Source: SMYC01 sp965262245 (GTDB taxonomy: Bacteria > Acidobacteriota > Vicinamibacteria > Marinacidobacterales > SMYC01). Taken from it: a DNA stretch of 64,000 nt. The DNA lies in the NCBI GenBank assembly GCA_965262245.1, contig OZ253507.1:9486001-9550000 (forward strand). Reading direction: 5' to 3'. The notes under the pieces were generated by a model. It saw only the letters and a list, made by a program, of their open reading frames with translations, was not told the origin of the DNA and searched no databases. The position numbers were made by a program, and so were the translations under genes. This document shows, piece after piece, positions 44,129 to 52,683 of the stretch. Position 1 is the stretch's first letter; each line of letters starts with the position of its first letter.

Positions 44129-45091
44129 ATGACATACAAAGCCCCTGGTCGAGCAGACAGAGAAGGGATCACCGTCATCGAGCTAATGGACATGTTCCCT
44201 ACCGAAGAAGCTGCCACTCGATGGTTTGAAGCCGTCGTCTGGAACGGCGAGAGGTGCTGCGGCAAGTGCGGAAGCCTCAGTACCAGCGAAGTCCCGAACG
44301 CAAAGCCGATGCCCTACTGGTGCTCCACCTGCCGAGGTTACTTCTCCGTCCGCACGGGAACGCCGATAGCTAGGTCGAATGTACCGCTTCGCAAGTGGGC
44401 CATTACGGTCTACCTTTGCCTCACTAGCCTTAAGAGCGTTTCGAGCATGAAGCTGCATCGGGATATCGGGGTCTCCCAACCGACGGCTTGGTTCATGCTG
44501 CACCGCATTCGTGAAGCGTGGAGTGATCCCAACCGGAAAGCGTTCGGTGGCCCGGTCGAAATCGACGAAACCTATTTCGGCGGCAAAGAGAAGAACAAAC
44601 ACGCTCGCAAGAAGCTGAACGCTGGTCGCGGGCCGGTCGGCAAAACTGCCGTCGTGGGCGCGAAGGACCGCGCGACCAACCGCGTGAGTGCCGCCGTAGT
44701 CACGAGCACGGACGGCGATACGCTCAAGAGATTCGTTACTGAGCGGGCCGAGGTTGGAGCGAAGGTGTACACCGACGACCACGGCGGCTATGTTGGGCTG
44801 CCGAACCACGAGACGGTCCGCCACTCCGTTGCAGAGTATGTAAAAGGACAGGCGCACACGAACGGGATCGAGTCCTTCTGGTCGATGCTCAAGCGGGCGC
44901 ACAAAGGCACGTTTCACAAGCTTTCTCCGAAGCATTTGCAGAGGTACGTAGACGAGTTCGCCGGCAAACACAACATGCGCGACTCAGGAACGCTTGCGCA
45001 AATGCGCGACACTGTCGCTCGGATGGTCGGTCGCAACCTCCTCTATCGGGATCTCATCGCGGACAACGGCCTTAGCTCGATGCGGTCGTAG
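44129..45091 (+). CDS. IS1595-family transposase (second copy)
   Basis: 320 residues. Zinc ribbon CGKCG then CSTC, VSSMKLHRDIGVSQPTAWFM, EIDETYFGGKEKNKHARKKL, KVYTDDHGGY and HTNGIESFWSMLKRAHKG. It is closely related to the transposase at 3608-4567 but clearly diverged, so these are two different elements rather than copies of one. Start ATG 44129, 52 bp inside the left repeat. All catalytic residues are present. Confidence 0.93.
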   Translation: MTYKAPGRADREGITVIELMDMFPTEEAATRWFEAVVWNGERCCGKCGSLSTSEVPNAKPMPYWCSTCRGYFSVRTGTPIARSNVPLRKWAITVYLCLTSLKSVSSMKLHRDIGVSQPTAWFMLHRIREAWSDPNRKAFGGPVEIDETYFGGKEKNKHARKKLNAGRGPVGKTAVVGAKDRATNRVSAAVVTSTDGDTLKRFVTERAEVGAKVYTDDHGGYVGLPNHETVRHSVAEYVKGQAHTNGIESFWSMLKRAHKGTFHKLSPKHLQRYVDEFAGKHNMRDSGTLAQMRDTVARMVGRNLLYRDLIADNGLSSMRS

Positions 45092-45169
45092 TGGACGGAA
45101 AAGGGCGCGGGCCAGAGTCTCGGGCGTCGCGCCTACTAGATCGCGCTTCGGGTCTAACATCGGCTTCAT
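44984..45169 (-). CDS. Small GATPE-type ORF, antisense to transposase end
   Basis: 61 residues, preceded by AGGAGG 7 bp before ATG 45169. It shares GATPETLARALFRP with the small ORF at 3544-3726 (DATPEDVARALMRS) and has a Lys/Arg-rich middle and an SDSVAHLRKRS tail. It overlaps the last 108 bases of the transposase gene on the other strand. The strong ribosome site and recurrence in two elements support translation; function unknown. Confidence 0.65.
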   Translation of the reverse strand: MKPMLDPKRDLVGATPETLARALFRPLRPHRAKAVVRDEIPIEEVATDHPSDSVAHLRKRS

Positions 45170-45196
45170 CGTTTCCTCCTAATCGAATTGGATGCC

Positions 45197-45234
45197 TGCG
45201 TTTTGAAGTTCTGCGTTTTGAAGTTCTGCGTTTT
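45197..45234. repeat. 15-bp tandem repeat, 2.5 units
   Basis: TGCGTTTTGAAGTTC repeats at 45197 and 45212 and partly at 45227. It lies between two minus-strand small genes of the IS1595 element, just upstream of the GATPE ORF's ribosome site. Confidence 0.75.
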
Positions 45235-45239
45235 GGGCT

Positions 45240-45509
45240 TCACGACTTTTTCCAAGACGCCCGTGCCTTCTTTAACTCACGATGCTTTGCGAGTGGTGCA
45301 ATTTTTTGAAAAAAGACAAACCAGTCTTTCGGCCAGGCTTCAAACTGGCTAGTTGTCATTCTTCCTGCATCGATCAAGGGTGTTGGGATTTTCAATTGAT
45401 CAAGTTCGTACTGTAAATCTAGGATTAACGCAAACCTTTCTGGCTGGAGGGGATTGCTATTTATTAGTTTTGCCGCTTCGTCTCGACACCTTACAATCTC
45501 TGGATGCAA
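45240..45509 (-). CDS. Small hypothetical passenger protein
   Basis: About 89 residues from a TTG at 45509; the frame is open 27 bp further, so the true 5' end may have been lost. It is mostly helical and charged (RCRDEAAKLINSNP, RFALILDLQYELDQL, WPKDWFVFFQKIAPL), ending Lys-rich. No family recognised. It lies in the passenger position of the second IS1595 element and is co-directional with the GATPE ORF 70 bp downstream. Confidence 0.45.
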   Translation of the reverse strand: MHPEIVRCRDEAAKLINSNPLQPERFALILDLQYELDQLKIPTPLIDAGRMTTSQFEAWPKDWFVFFQKIAPLAKHRELKKARASWKKS

Positions 45510-45649
45510 CCTAGAAAATTGTACCGCAGGGCCTCAGCCCGTTTATCCATTTCAAATTTGTCAAGATAAGCATCAATGTGCAAAACGTAAGGATGGCAGC
45601 GAATTCTGGCGCACCGAGTTCAAGATTCATCGTGAGGATATCCTGAATC

Positions 45650-47046
45650 TAGTTGAAATCGGTGAGTGACTCCCTTCAAGATCGTCGGTGTCAAAGCTGG
45701 CGATCAAAAAGAAAGGAGCCACCCGGTGAGAGCAGATACGAAGAAGAGAAAGAATGCAACACAGATGCTGAGGGCGACGCAGGAGCAAGAGTGGTGGGCG
45801 GATCAAGTTGTGCATGTGATGCTGGAGGGCAAGCGAGCGCTGGACGCCGCGATGCTCGATGTCGGACGCCTGGTAGCTGAGACGCTCATGTACATGGAGC
45901 GCGAAGAGAGATCTGGGCCAGACTACCATCCTACGTCGTCCGGGCTTCGCAAATGGGCGAGTCAACGTGGGTCGATCTATGTCGGTGACCAGAAGCTCCC
46001 TGTCGAGCACCCTCGATTGCGGGGCCCGGAGGGTGAGGTCGGGCTGAGAACCTACGAGCAGCTCAAGAATCGCGGGGGCTTTTCGGAGGAACTCCTGTCG
46101 GAGGTGCTTCGGGGAATGTCTGCTCGCAAGTACGAAGAGACGGTGACGGCGGCAGGCAAGGCTTTCGGTGTGACGCCGAGCTCGGTGTCCCGCCATCTGG
46201 TCGAGGCGACGGCGAAGCAGCTGAAGCAGTTCCAGGAGCGCAGTCTCGAAGAGTTTCCGCTCTTCGCGATGTACCTAGACACGGTCCACCGCGGCGGTCA
46301 GGCGTTCGTGGTCGCGCTCGGCGTGGACCGTGAAGGGAAAAAGCTCCCCCTGGGCTTCTGGGAAGGGGCGACGGAGAACCACGAGATCTGCGAGGAATTG
46401 CTGGAAGAGTTGGAGCGACGGGGGTTAAAGCTCTCCAAACGGATCCTCTGGGTAACCGATGGTGGCGGGGGGATCATCAAGGCGCTCAAAGACCGATACG
46501 GTAAGAAGCTCATCCACCAGCGGTGTACTTTGCACAAAGACCGCAACATCCAGCGCCACCTGCCCAAACGCTACCGCAAGCAGGCACACCACCTCTTCGC
46601 GACTGCCTTGGAGCAGAACAGCTACAAGGACGCGAAGAAGATGTTGCAGGAGTTCGAGCGCTGGCTTCGCGACATCAACGAGTCGGCGGCAGACTCACTC
46701 CTCGAGGCACTCGAGGAGGTGCTGATGCTCCACAAGTTGAAGGTCCCCGCTCTACTGCGCCAGAGCCTGCACTCGACGAATCCTATAGAGAGTATGTTCT
46801 CCATGGTTCGTAGTTGCGAGCGCAACATCAAACGCTACCGTAACAGCAAAATGCGCCAGCGATGGCTCGCCGCTGTGCTGCTGCACTGCGAACAACAGTT
46901 CAGACGAGTCAAGGGGCACGCATCCATCGACGTAGTGGTTGCGGCCATCGATGCGATCCAACGAGAGGACGAGATGCCTGAGGCCGCGTAAGGTCAGGGG
47001 CGTAGAGCTGGAAATGACCACGAGTCGCTTATGATGGTTTCAACTA
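45650..47046. mobile_element. IS256-type insertion, 1.4 kb
   Basis: Ends are the imperfect inverted repeat TAGTTGAAATC (45650) and TAGTTGAAACC (reverse of 47046). It contains one IS256-like transposase. Flanking 8-9 bp are not identical, so the target duplication is absent or degraded, perhaps through deletion of part of the IS1595 cargo. Borders are therefore approximate. Confidence 0.6.
45726..46991 (+). CDS. IS256-family (mutator-type) transposase
   Basis: 421 residues from GTG 45726 (AAGGAG upstream). The core shows FAMYLDTVHRGGQAFVVALG (first Asp), LWVTDGGGGIIKAL (second Asp), HQRCTLHKDRNIQRHLP (Cys-His region) and RQSLHSTNPIESMFSMVRSC with the catalytic Glu. It belongs to a divergent IS256 branch whose first motif is YLDTV instead of YLDG. 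It is intact and potentially active. Confidence 0.88.
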   Translation: MRADTKKRKNATQMLRATQEQEWWADQVVHVMLEGKRALDAAMLDVGRLVAETLMYMEREERSGPDYHPTSSGLRKWASQRGSIYVGDQKLPVEHPRLRGPEGEVGLRTYEQLKNRGGFSEELLSEVLRGMSARKYEETVTAAGKAFGVTPSSVSRHLVEATAKQLKQFQERSLEEFPLFAMYLDTVHRGGQAFVVALGVDREGKKLPLGFWEGATENHEICEELLEELERRGLKLSKRILWVTDGGGGIIKALKDRYGKKLIHQRCTLHKDRNIQRHLPKRYRKQAHHLFATALEQNSYKDAKKMLQEFERWLRDINESAADSLLEALEEVLMLHKLKVPALLRQSLHSTNPIESMFSMVRSCERNIKRYRNSKMRQRWLAAVLLHCEQQFRRVKGHASIDVVVAAIDAIQREDEMPEAA

Positions 47047-47173
47047 ATTCCTTGACATCCTCTTCATCGTTAGTCCGTCTTTGTAAGCCCAACGGACCAG
47101 GGCAAAGATGTCTCCGGTAAAGAATGCTGAGTTCCAAGCTAATTTCGCCTTCCGCACCGCCCGAGAATGTCAT
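47047..47173 (-). pseudogene. Passenger ORF start, cut by IS256
   Basis: From ATG 47173, just inside the right inverted repeat of the second IS1595 element, a frame reads TFSGGAEGEISLELSILYRR and about 20 more residues before reaching the IS256 end. Its position corresponds to the methyltransferase-HNH gene in the first element, but no homology to it is visible. Probably the 5' end of a lost passenger gene. Confidence 0.3.
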
Positions 47174-47208
47174 GAATGCGCGCGCGTCAAGTAGTCTTTG
47201 TAATTCCC

Positions 47209-48324
47209 TTTGCAAAGGTCAGAAACGTGTTCACGTGTGTGGTACAGGTCGACGATCTGGATTGCCTCTGGGAAATGCAGTTCGGCCAGATTCTTGATCC
47301 ATTCGGCGCCATCGCCTAACACCACAACCTTCTCAGCATTCGGCAAACCTCGGCGAACAGCCTCCGCATAAATTCTTTTGCCAAACTGCTCTGCTGGCTC
47401 AATGGCTCCAACAAAGGTCGTTGTTTCGGGGTCTCGAATAGGAAATCCCTCTGGGTCGGTTGTTGTTTGTGTACATACGCAACCGAGTTTCATCTCGCGG
47501 GTTTTTGAGCTTCCATCGGGTTGCTTGCCCTTTCTACCTTCTAATTCGGACGCAATCATGGGGACGCCCGTGCCGTCGTAGGATATGTACATAATGGGAA
47601 TCGTCTTTTGAGCTTGCACCGGGATATCCGGTTCGATAAGGGCTTCGCGCTGCTTTTGAGACCAGTGCTCCATATCGGCACCGATCCTTTCGGCCACGCG
47701 TTCAATGTCTTTGGCGCTGACTTCGATTCCGGCGTAGATCTTTAGGTCGTCGTGACCATCCTTGAAAGTGGACCTACTTCCGGCACGGGCCATCATGCGA
47801 CGGGTCCCAGGCGAACGTGTGGTGTCGACCACATCCAGTTGCTCGTCCCCGGGATAGCGCGTCTGGTTACAGGCAGGACATTGAAACAAAGAACGTTTGT
47901 AGTCCACCGGGCCGAGAATCGTCAAAAGCGGCTTCGACTTCAAGCCGTGGCTCTCCATCCGGGCACCACAATTGCAAACTATCGCTTCGTCTTGCCGGCC
48001 ACAGCCCACCCCATCTAGCAGACTGGCTAGAGCCTTGGCGCCAGCTGACAGAACGGCTGCCCTCAAGGAATTTTCCCAGGCCTCCAAATCGGCATGCCTC
48101 GCGTGGGCTGCTCGCTCCAGGATGCATGGTGAGAGTCTCGAACTCCTTACAGAGTGCAACAAACTTCCTGTGGGCCTCGATGTCCTTTGTGACTTGCTCC
48201 GCGTCTTCCCGGCTCAGTCGTTGTCCGACCGTCTTTCCCGCTTCCTTCCGGGTGTGGAGCGGATGGCCCGCATCTGTTCGAGGACTCGCTCCCGCTTTTC
48301 TTCCAAAGTTCGCGCAGTATCCAT
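47209..48324 (-). pseudogene. ISKra4 element ORFs, 5' part, degenerate
   Basis: ATG 48324 (GGAGG upstream) starts a DUF6788-like first ORF (DTARTLEEKRERVLEQMRAI), which has an internal deletion and shifts into KTVGQRLSREDAEQVTKDIE. After another shift the ISKra4 transposase begins (ADLEAWENSLRAAVLSAGAK, CNCGARMESHG, FQCPACNQTRYPGD, MYISYDGTGVP with the first catalytic Asp, VVVLGDGAEWIKNLA with the second). It is interrupted at HVSDLCK by the IS1595-type element and resumes at 44076. A dead, layered remnant. Confidence 0.8.
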
Positions 48325-48534
48325 GAGATCGCCTCCTGTTGTTGCATATATACAACAATACTGAGACCAAAAAAAGGAGCATAAGTACAAACCCACTCCT
48401 GTGACGCAAACCCCAGCAAAAGCGTGTCCTTGACGGGTAGGGGTCAATGGAGGTTGAGTGTCGGGTTGGGAGGAGCTCTTTGTCGCGAAGGGTTGTTGTT
48501 CTGGTGTGCCAGAATCCGTCGTATGGAGGCGGGC

Positions 48535-49044
48535 TCAGTGACGAAAGCGGCGGATGAACTCCGTCCAGGTCGTGGTCTTCTCTCGCTCAGGGGCAGGCGG
48601 AATCCCGTGGCGTTTCAGAATGTTGCCGACGGTTTGGTCACTCACCTCATGCCCGAGGTTGGCTAACGCCCCGGCAATCCGGTCGTAACCCCAGGACTTG
48701 TTCTCCTTGGCAAGACGCACCACCAGCTCTTCGATGTCAGCGTCGACCCGCGGCCGCCCTGGGTATTGACGGTTCTTAGAGCCGTCGAATTTCTTCGCCA
48801 CAAGCCTCCGGTGCCAGCCCAGGATCGTCTCGGGCTTCACGATGCTCGCCACGTCGTCGAGCGCTCGCTTGCCGAGCTGTTTTCCGATCTCGGCCAGTGT
48901 CCGCCGTTCGCCATCCGTCAGGCGCAAGCGACCCTGGATCTGATTTCGAAGAATTCGATTCTCGGCCACAAGATACTCGTTCCGCAGGAGCAGCTCCTCA
49001 TCCACGGATCCTGAGATATAGGCCAGCATGGTCTTCCAGTCCAT
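48535..49044 (-). pseudogene. IS3/IS481-like transposase, catalytic domain deleted
   Basis: 169 residues from ATG 49044: RLRLTDGERRTLAEIGKQLG, RALDDVASIVKPETILGWHR and the helix-turn-helix SWGYDRIAGALANLGHEVSD with TVGNILKRHGIPP. This is the N-terminal half of integrase-core transposases; the rve catalytic domain should follow TWTEFIR but is missing. GTAGGGGTCAA near 48437 and the inverse of GTAGGGTCAA near 49155 may be the original element ends, implying an internal deletion that leaves a non-autonomous element. Confidence 0.7.
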
Positions 49045-49306
49045 CGCGACTCCTTCCGAAGAACTGGAATACCTATCCGACAGGAAGGGCGGATTCAACC
49101 GGCCCGCGGGGTCCGCCGAACTTGCTGACCTGATTGTCGTTCGAATATTTTGACCCTACGGGGACCTTCCCTTGAGGTCGTCGCCCGCCTCATCGCTGAT
49201 GATGACCTTCTCGAACGTATCCACCTACTAATCTATTCCAATGGCTGGCGTAGGGACAATCCCGGGCGTCGATCGGTATCCCCGGGTCGGTGCTGGGAAG
49301 GTTTGG

Positions 49307-49379
49307 CTCCCCGGGTTGGACTCGAACCAACAACCTACGGATTAACAGTCCGTCGCTCCACCAATTGAGCTACCGGGGA
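49307..49379 (-). tRNA. tRNA-Asn (GUU)
   Basis: 73 nt cloverleaf: acceptor TCCCCGG/CCGGGGA, D-arm GCTCAATTGGTGGAGC, anticodon stem-loop GACTGTTAATC with GTT, variable AGGTT, T-arm GGTTCGAGTCC. CCA is not encoded (GCC follows the acceptor). It lies 30 bp downstream of the mglA stop. Confidence 0.95.
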
Positions 49380-49967
49380 ATGAGGGCCCGCGATTATAGC
49401 ACGGGACTTTTACGTCGTCTTGGTCAAGTCTTGCAAGACGAGCTTGGCGACTGCCTTGAGTGTGTCGAAGACGCCGATCCCCTCATCCGAGGCCGCGATC
49501 GCCTCGAGCACGGGCTCGTTGTTGAGGCCGAGCTTCGCTTTCATCTCTTCGACGGGAAGCGCACTCGGCAAGTCGCGTTTGTTCAGCTGAAGGACGTAGG
49601 GCAGGCTCCGAATCTCGTAGCCTTGAGCCTTCAAGTTCTGCTCGAGGTTTCGGAGACTCTCCACATTCGCATCCATGCGCTCGCGCTGGGAATCGGCAAC
49701 GAAGATGACGCCGTCCACACCTTTTAGGATGAGCTTTCGGGAAGCGTCGTAGAACACTTGCCCGGGCACCGTATAGAGGTGGAATCGCGTTTTGAAACCG
49801 CGTACGTTTCCGAGCTCGAGAGGCAGAAAGTCGAAAAAGAGCGTACGGTCGGTCTCCGTCGCCAGCGAAATGAGCTTGCCTTTGGCGTTCGGATTCGTCT
49901 TCTCGTAAATGAATTGCAGGTTGGTGGTTCTTCCCGCACAGGCCGGGGCCGTAGTACACGATCTTGC

Positions 49968-49976
49968 AATTGATTT
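49968..49976. repeat. Target duplication AATTGATTT, left
   Basis: The same 9 bp occur at 52647-52655, immediately outside the inverted repeats of the ISKra4-type element. Together they represent codons for Ile-Asn of mglA on the minus strand. Confidence 0.92.
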
Positions 49977-50161
49977 GGGTGTGGCTCTTTTGGAACCGCG
50001 AGAATCGCCCATTTTCTCAGTGATCTAACCGTCCAACGGTCACTCGTCGTGAGGTTGGTCAGAGGATAACGGAATTTACTCTGGTTGTGGACCCTGAGCG
50101 GTGTCACTTTTTGCTGGACATTCGTCCCGGCGTTCGCTACGGTAGTTGTGGCAAGTAGGAA

Positions 50162-51049
50162 ATGGGTACGAGCGGAGCGAATTTCAGCGGCAGGCGATTC
50201 AGTTCATCGGAGCTGAGCTTGATCCAGGAATTGGTCGAGAGCTGTGGCGGTCTGAGCCGGATGGAACTGGCGCGAACGGTGTGCGAGTTGCTGGATTGGA
50301 AGAGGCCGACCGGAAAGTTGAAAGCGCGGGAGTGCCGGGAGTTTCTCGAGCGGCTGGAAGGCGAAGGTCGCCTGGAGCTTCCGGACAAACGCCCGGGTAA
50401 GCCGGTCGGGACACGAACCCGAATACCGCAAACCGAGCGTGGCGAGCCGTCTGAGCCGTTGGAGGGAGAGCTGAGCGAGATTCAGCCTGTGGTGTTGGAA
50501 GTGGTGCGGAGTGACGAGCAGCGTCTTTTGTTCCGGGAGCTGGTGGACCGGCATCACTACTTGGGCCACGCGGTTCCCTTTGGCGCTCATCTGCGCTATC
50601 TGGTGTACGCATCGGCGCCGGCACGGGTGGTGGGCTGTGTGCAGTTGTCGAGTCCGGCGTGGAGGATGGCGGCACGAGATTTGTGGATTGGATGGGACGA
50701 TGCCACGCGCGGGCGGAACCTGCAGCGAGTGGTTAACAACAGCCGCTTTCTGATCCTTCCCTGGGTGCGGGTGCAAAACCTCGCGAGCAGGGTGCTATCC
50801 CTGATGGCGCGACAGCTTCCATGCGAGTGGCACAGCCGCTATGGGGTGGAGCCCTTGCTGTTGGAGACCTTGGTGGATCACAGCCGCTACCGCGGCACCT
50901 GCTACCGGGCTGCGAACTGGATCGAGCTTGGAGTGACGACGGGGCGGGGGCGGATGGACCGCGAGCACCGTCGTCACGGCGCAAGCTCGAAAACGGTGCT
51001 GGTCTTGCCTCTGGTGAAGGACCCTCGCCGGGTGTTGCGGGAGAGCTGA
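50162..51049 (+). CDS. DUF4338/DruA-like protein
   Basis: 295 residues. An N-terminal helical region (LSRMELARTVCELLDWKRP, a winged-helix-like DNA-binding pattern) precedes the DUF4338 core: RHHYLGHAVPFGAHLRYLVY, WDDATRGRNLQRVVNNSRFL, ILPWVRVQNLASRVLS, YRGTCYRAANWIELGVTTGR. DUF4338 is named DruA from the Druantia anti-phage system, but no other Druantia gene is here. The gene ends 3 bp before the transposase ATG, so the two are co-translated and it probably works as an IS accessory factor or as defensive cargo. Start ATG 50162; earlier start codons are not supported. Confidence 0.85.
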   Translation: MGTSGANFSGRRFSSSELSLIQELVESCGGLSRMELARTVCELLDWKRPTGKLKARECREFLERLEGEGRLELPDKRPGKPVGTRTRIPQTERGEPSEPLEGELSEIQPVVLEVVRSDEQRLLFRELVDRHHYLGHAVPFGAHLRYLVYASAPARVVGCVQLSSPAWRMAARDLWIGWDDATRGRNLQRVVNNSRFLILPWVRVQNLASRVLSLMARQLPCEWHSRYGVEPLLLETLVDHSRYRGTCYRAANWIELGVTTGRGRMDREHRRHGASSKTVLVLPLVKDPRRVLRES

Positions 51050-51052
51050 GAG

Positions 51053-52588
51053 ATGGCACTTTCTGCGTTCGAACTGTGCGAAGAGACGTTCGGGATGTCG
51101 AGGGACGATCTCGAGTCGATCATCGCGTTTCTACGTTCTGCCGAATCGAGGCAGATGAGCCACAGCGACGTGGAGAAGCTGGTGCGCGAGAGGAGCTACG
51201 AGCTTTCGCGTAAGTTGTTCCAGGCCCATGTCGACTCGCGCGGTCCCGGCGAGGCGGCGGCTCCGGTCCGAGGTGCGGATGGAGTGGAAAGGGACCAGGA
51301 GCGAATCCACGAGCGCGGCCTGACGACGATCTTCGGGGAAATCCGTGTCAAACGTTTCGGTTATGGAGCCGAAGGTGCAGATAGCCTGCATCCGTTGGAT
51401 GCCGAGCTGAACCTCCCCCGTGAGCGTTACTCGTTCGAGCTGAGGCGGACGGCGGCAGTAGAGGTGTCAAAGGGAGCGTTCGACGAGGCGGTGGCGAGCC
51501 TTGGCCGCCACACTGGGGCGAAGGTTGGAAAGCGCCAAGTGGAGGAGCTGGCGGGTCGTGCGGCAGAGGACTTCGACGCCTTCTATGGGCAGCGCGCTCC
51601 ACCGGCAGGCGATCGCAGCGCCTCGGTGCTGGCGATCACGGCGGACGGCAAGGGCGTTGTGATGCTACGCAAAGACCTGCGTGAAGCCACCAAGAAGGCG
51701 GCCGAGAAAGGCTCGCGGCGACTAGGCAAGCGGCTGACCAAGGGAGAGAAGCGGAACCGAAAGCGGATGGCCACGGTCGCGGCCGTTTATACGGTGGAGC
51801 CCTTCGTGCGCCAACCAGAAGACGTGGTTCGTGTGCTGGCACCAAGCGACGAGCGAGAGAAAGACAAACGGCCTCGCCCCCAAGACAAGCGTGTCTGGGC
51901 GAGCCTAGCCAAAGAGCCCGAGGAGGTTCTCGAAGAGGCGTTCGCGGAAGCCGAACGACGAGATCCCTCACACCGCAAGAGTTGGGTCGCCTTGGTCGAC
52001 GGCAACGCCACCCAACTGAAGATCCTGCACAAGCTGGCTGGCCAGCACCATGTCGAACTCACCATCGTGCTCGACTTCATCCATGTCTGTGAGTACGTGT
52101 GGAAGGCTTCGCTAGGCTTCTACGAGGAGACCGAGCCCGCCCGCCAAGTGTGGGTCCAAGAGCGGTTGCTTCGCATCCTGCGCGGTGAGGCCTGCCTGGT
52201 GGCGGCGGGGATAAGACGTAGCGCCACCCGACGAAAGCTGACGCCCGACAATCGGGAGAATGTGGATCAGTGTGCTGACTATCTGCTCAATCACGCCTCT
52301 TATCTGCACTACGACGAGTGCCTCGCCGCTGGATTCCCGATCGCTACCGGCGTGATCGAAGGCGCCTGCCGCCACCTGGTCTCGGACCGCATGGACCTCA
52401 CCGGAGCGCGTTGGTCCCTCGCTGGCGCCGAAGCCGTGCTGCGGCTTCGCGCTCTCCGCTCCAGCGGAGACTTCGATGAGTACTGGCGCTTCCACGAGCA
52501 GTGCGAGTACGAGCGCAACCACGCCTCGCGCTACGCCGACGGCAAGGTCGTCCCCGTCAAAGGCCGCCACCTCAAGCGCGTCAAGTGA
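51053..52588 (+). CDS. ISKra4-family transposase
   Basis: 511 residues. An N-terminal region has HSDVEKLVRERSYELSRKLF and the strand GEIRVKRFGYGA. Catalytic core: LAITADGKGVVML (Asp), WVALVDGNATQLKIL (Asp), HVCEYVWKASLGFY and GVIEGACRHLVSDRMDLTGA (Glu). The C-terminus ends in basic GRHLKRVK. It has the same design as the older ISKra4 remnant at 47.2-48.3 kb but is clearly a different lineage. It appears intact. Start ATG 51053. Confidence 0.9.
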   Translation: MALSAFELCEETFGMSRDDLESIIAFLRSAESRQMSHSDVEKLVRERSYELSRKLFQAHVDSRGPGEAAAPVRGADGVERDQERIHERGLTTIFGEIRVKRFGYGAEGADSLHPLDAELNLPRERYSFELRRTAAVEVSKGAFDEAVASLGRHTGAKVGKRQVEELAGRAAEDFDAFYGQRAPPAGDRSASVLAITADGKGVVMLRKDLREATKKAAEKGSRRLGKRLTKGEKRNRKRMATVAAVYTVEPFVRQPEDVVRVLAPSDEREKDKRPRPQDKRVWASLAKEPEEVLEEAFAEAERRDPSHRKSWVALVDGNATQLKILHKLAGQHHVELTIVLDFIHVCEYVWKASLGFYEETEPARQVWVQERLLRILRGEACLVAAGIRRSATRRKLTPDNRENVDQCADYLLNHASYLHYDECLAAGFPIATGVIEGACRHLVSDRMDLTGARWSLAGAEAVLRLRALRSSGDFDEYWRFHEQCEYERNHASRYADGKVVPVKGRHLKRVK

Positions 52589-52646
52589 GATGAGCCCTTA
52601 CCACTATGAGACATGCCAAACTCACCGTTCCAAAAGAGCCGCACCC

Positions 52647-52655
52647 AATTGATTT
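52647..52655. repeat. Target duplication AATTGATTT, right
   Basis: Second copy of the 9-bp duplication flanking the DruA-carrying element. Confidence 0.92.
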
Positions 52656-52683
52656 CACGTGAGGCGTAGTTGATGAATGTCAT

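Larger units (their letters stand above)
44077..47208. mobile_element. Second IS1595-family transporter element, 3,132 bp
   Basis: Inverted ends GGGGAATACAAAGACTACTT (44077) and GGGAATTACAAAGACTACTT (reverse of 47208), with 8-bp duplication TTTGCAAA. It mirrors the first IS1595 element: transposase at the left end on plus, small ORFs pointing towards it, and the far end occupied by passenger sequence. It sits inside an ISKra4 transposase gene. An IS256-type element (45650-47046) occupies the cargo region, so the passengers at the right end are broken. Confidence 0.88.
49977..52646. mobile_element. ISKra4-type element carrying a DruA gene, 2,670 bp
   Basis: Terminal inverted repeats GGGTGTGGCTCTTTTGGAAC (49977) and GGGTGCGGCTCTTTTGGAAC (reverse of 52646), one mismatch in 20, flanked by the 9-bp duplication AATTGATTT. 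It contains two plus-strand genes only 3 bp apart: a DUF4338/DruA-like protein and an ISKra4 transposase. Both are intact. The element interrupts mglA and looks recent because its ends and duplication are perfect. Confidence 0.92.
49410..52683 (-). pseudogene. MglA-like Ras-superfamily GTPase, split by ISKra4-DruA element
   Basis: The N-terminus (ATG 52683, TFINYASREIN) and the body (49976 to 49410: CKIVYYGPGLCGK, TLFFDFLPLELG, VPGQVFYDASRKLIL, LQLNKRDLP) are parts of one MglA GTPase of about 195 residues. The codons for Ile-Asn lie in the 9-bp target duplication, so removing the 2,670-bp element rejoins them exactly. One extra A near 49937 (GGGAAGAACC for GGGAAGACC) also breaks the P-loop GKTT. 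MglA sets cell polarity and motility together with the roadblock protein MglB, encoded immediately upstream. Confidence 0.9.

Noticed and set aside
50162..52588. Complete Druantia defence system
   Set aside because: Only a DruA-like gene is present; no DruB-DruE or helicase follows, and the pair is bounded by IS ends.
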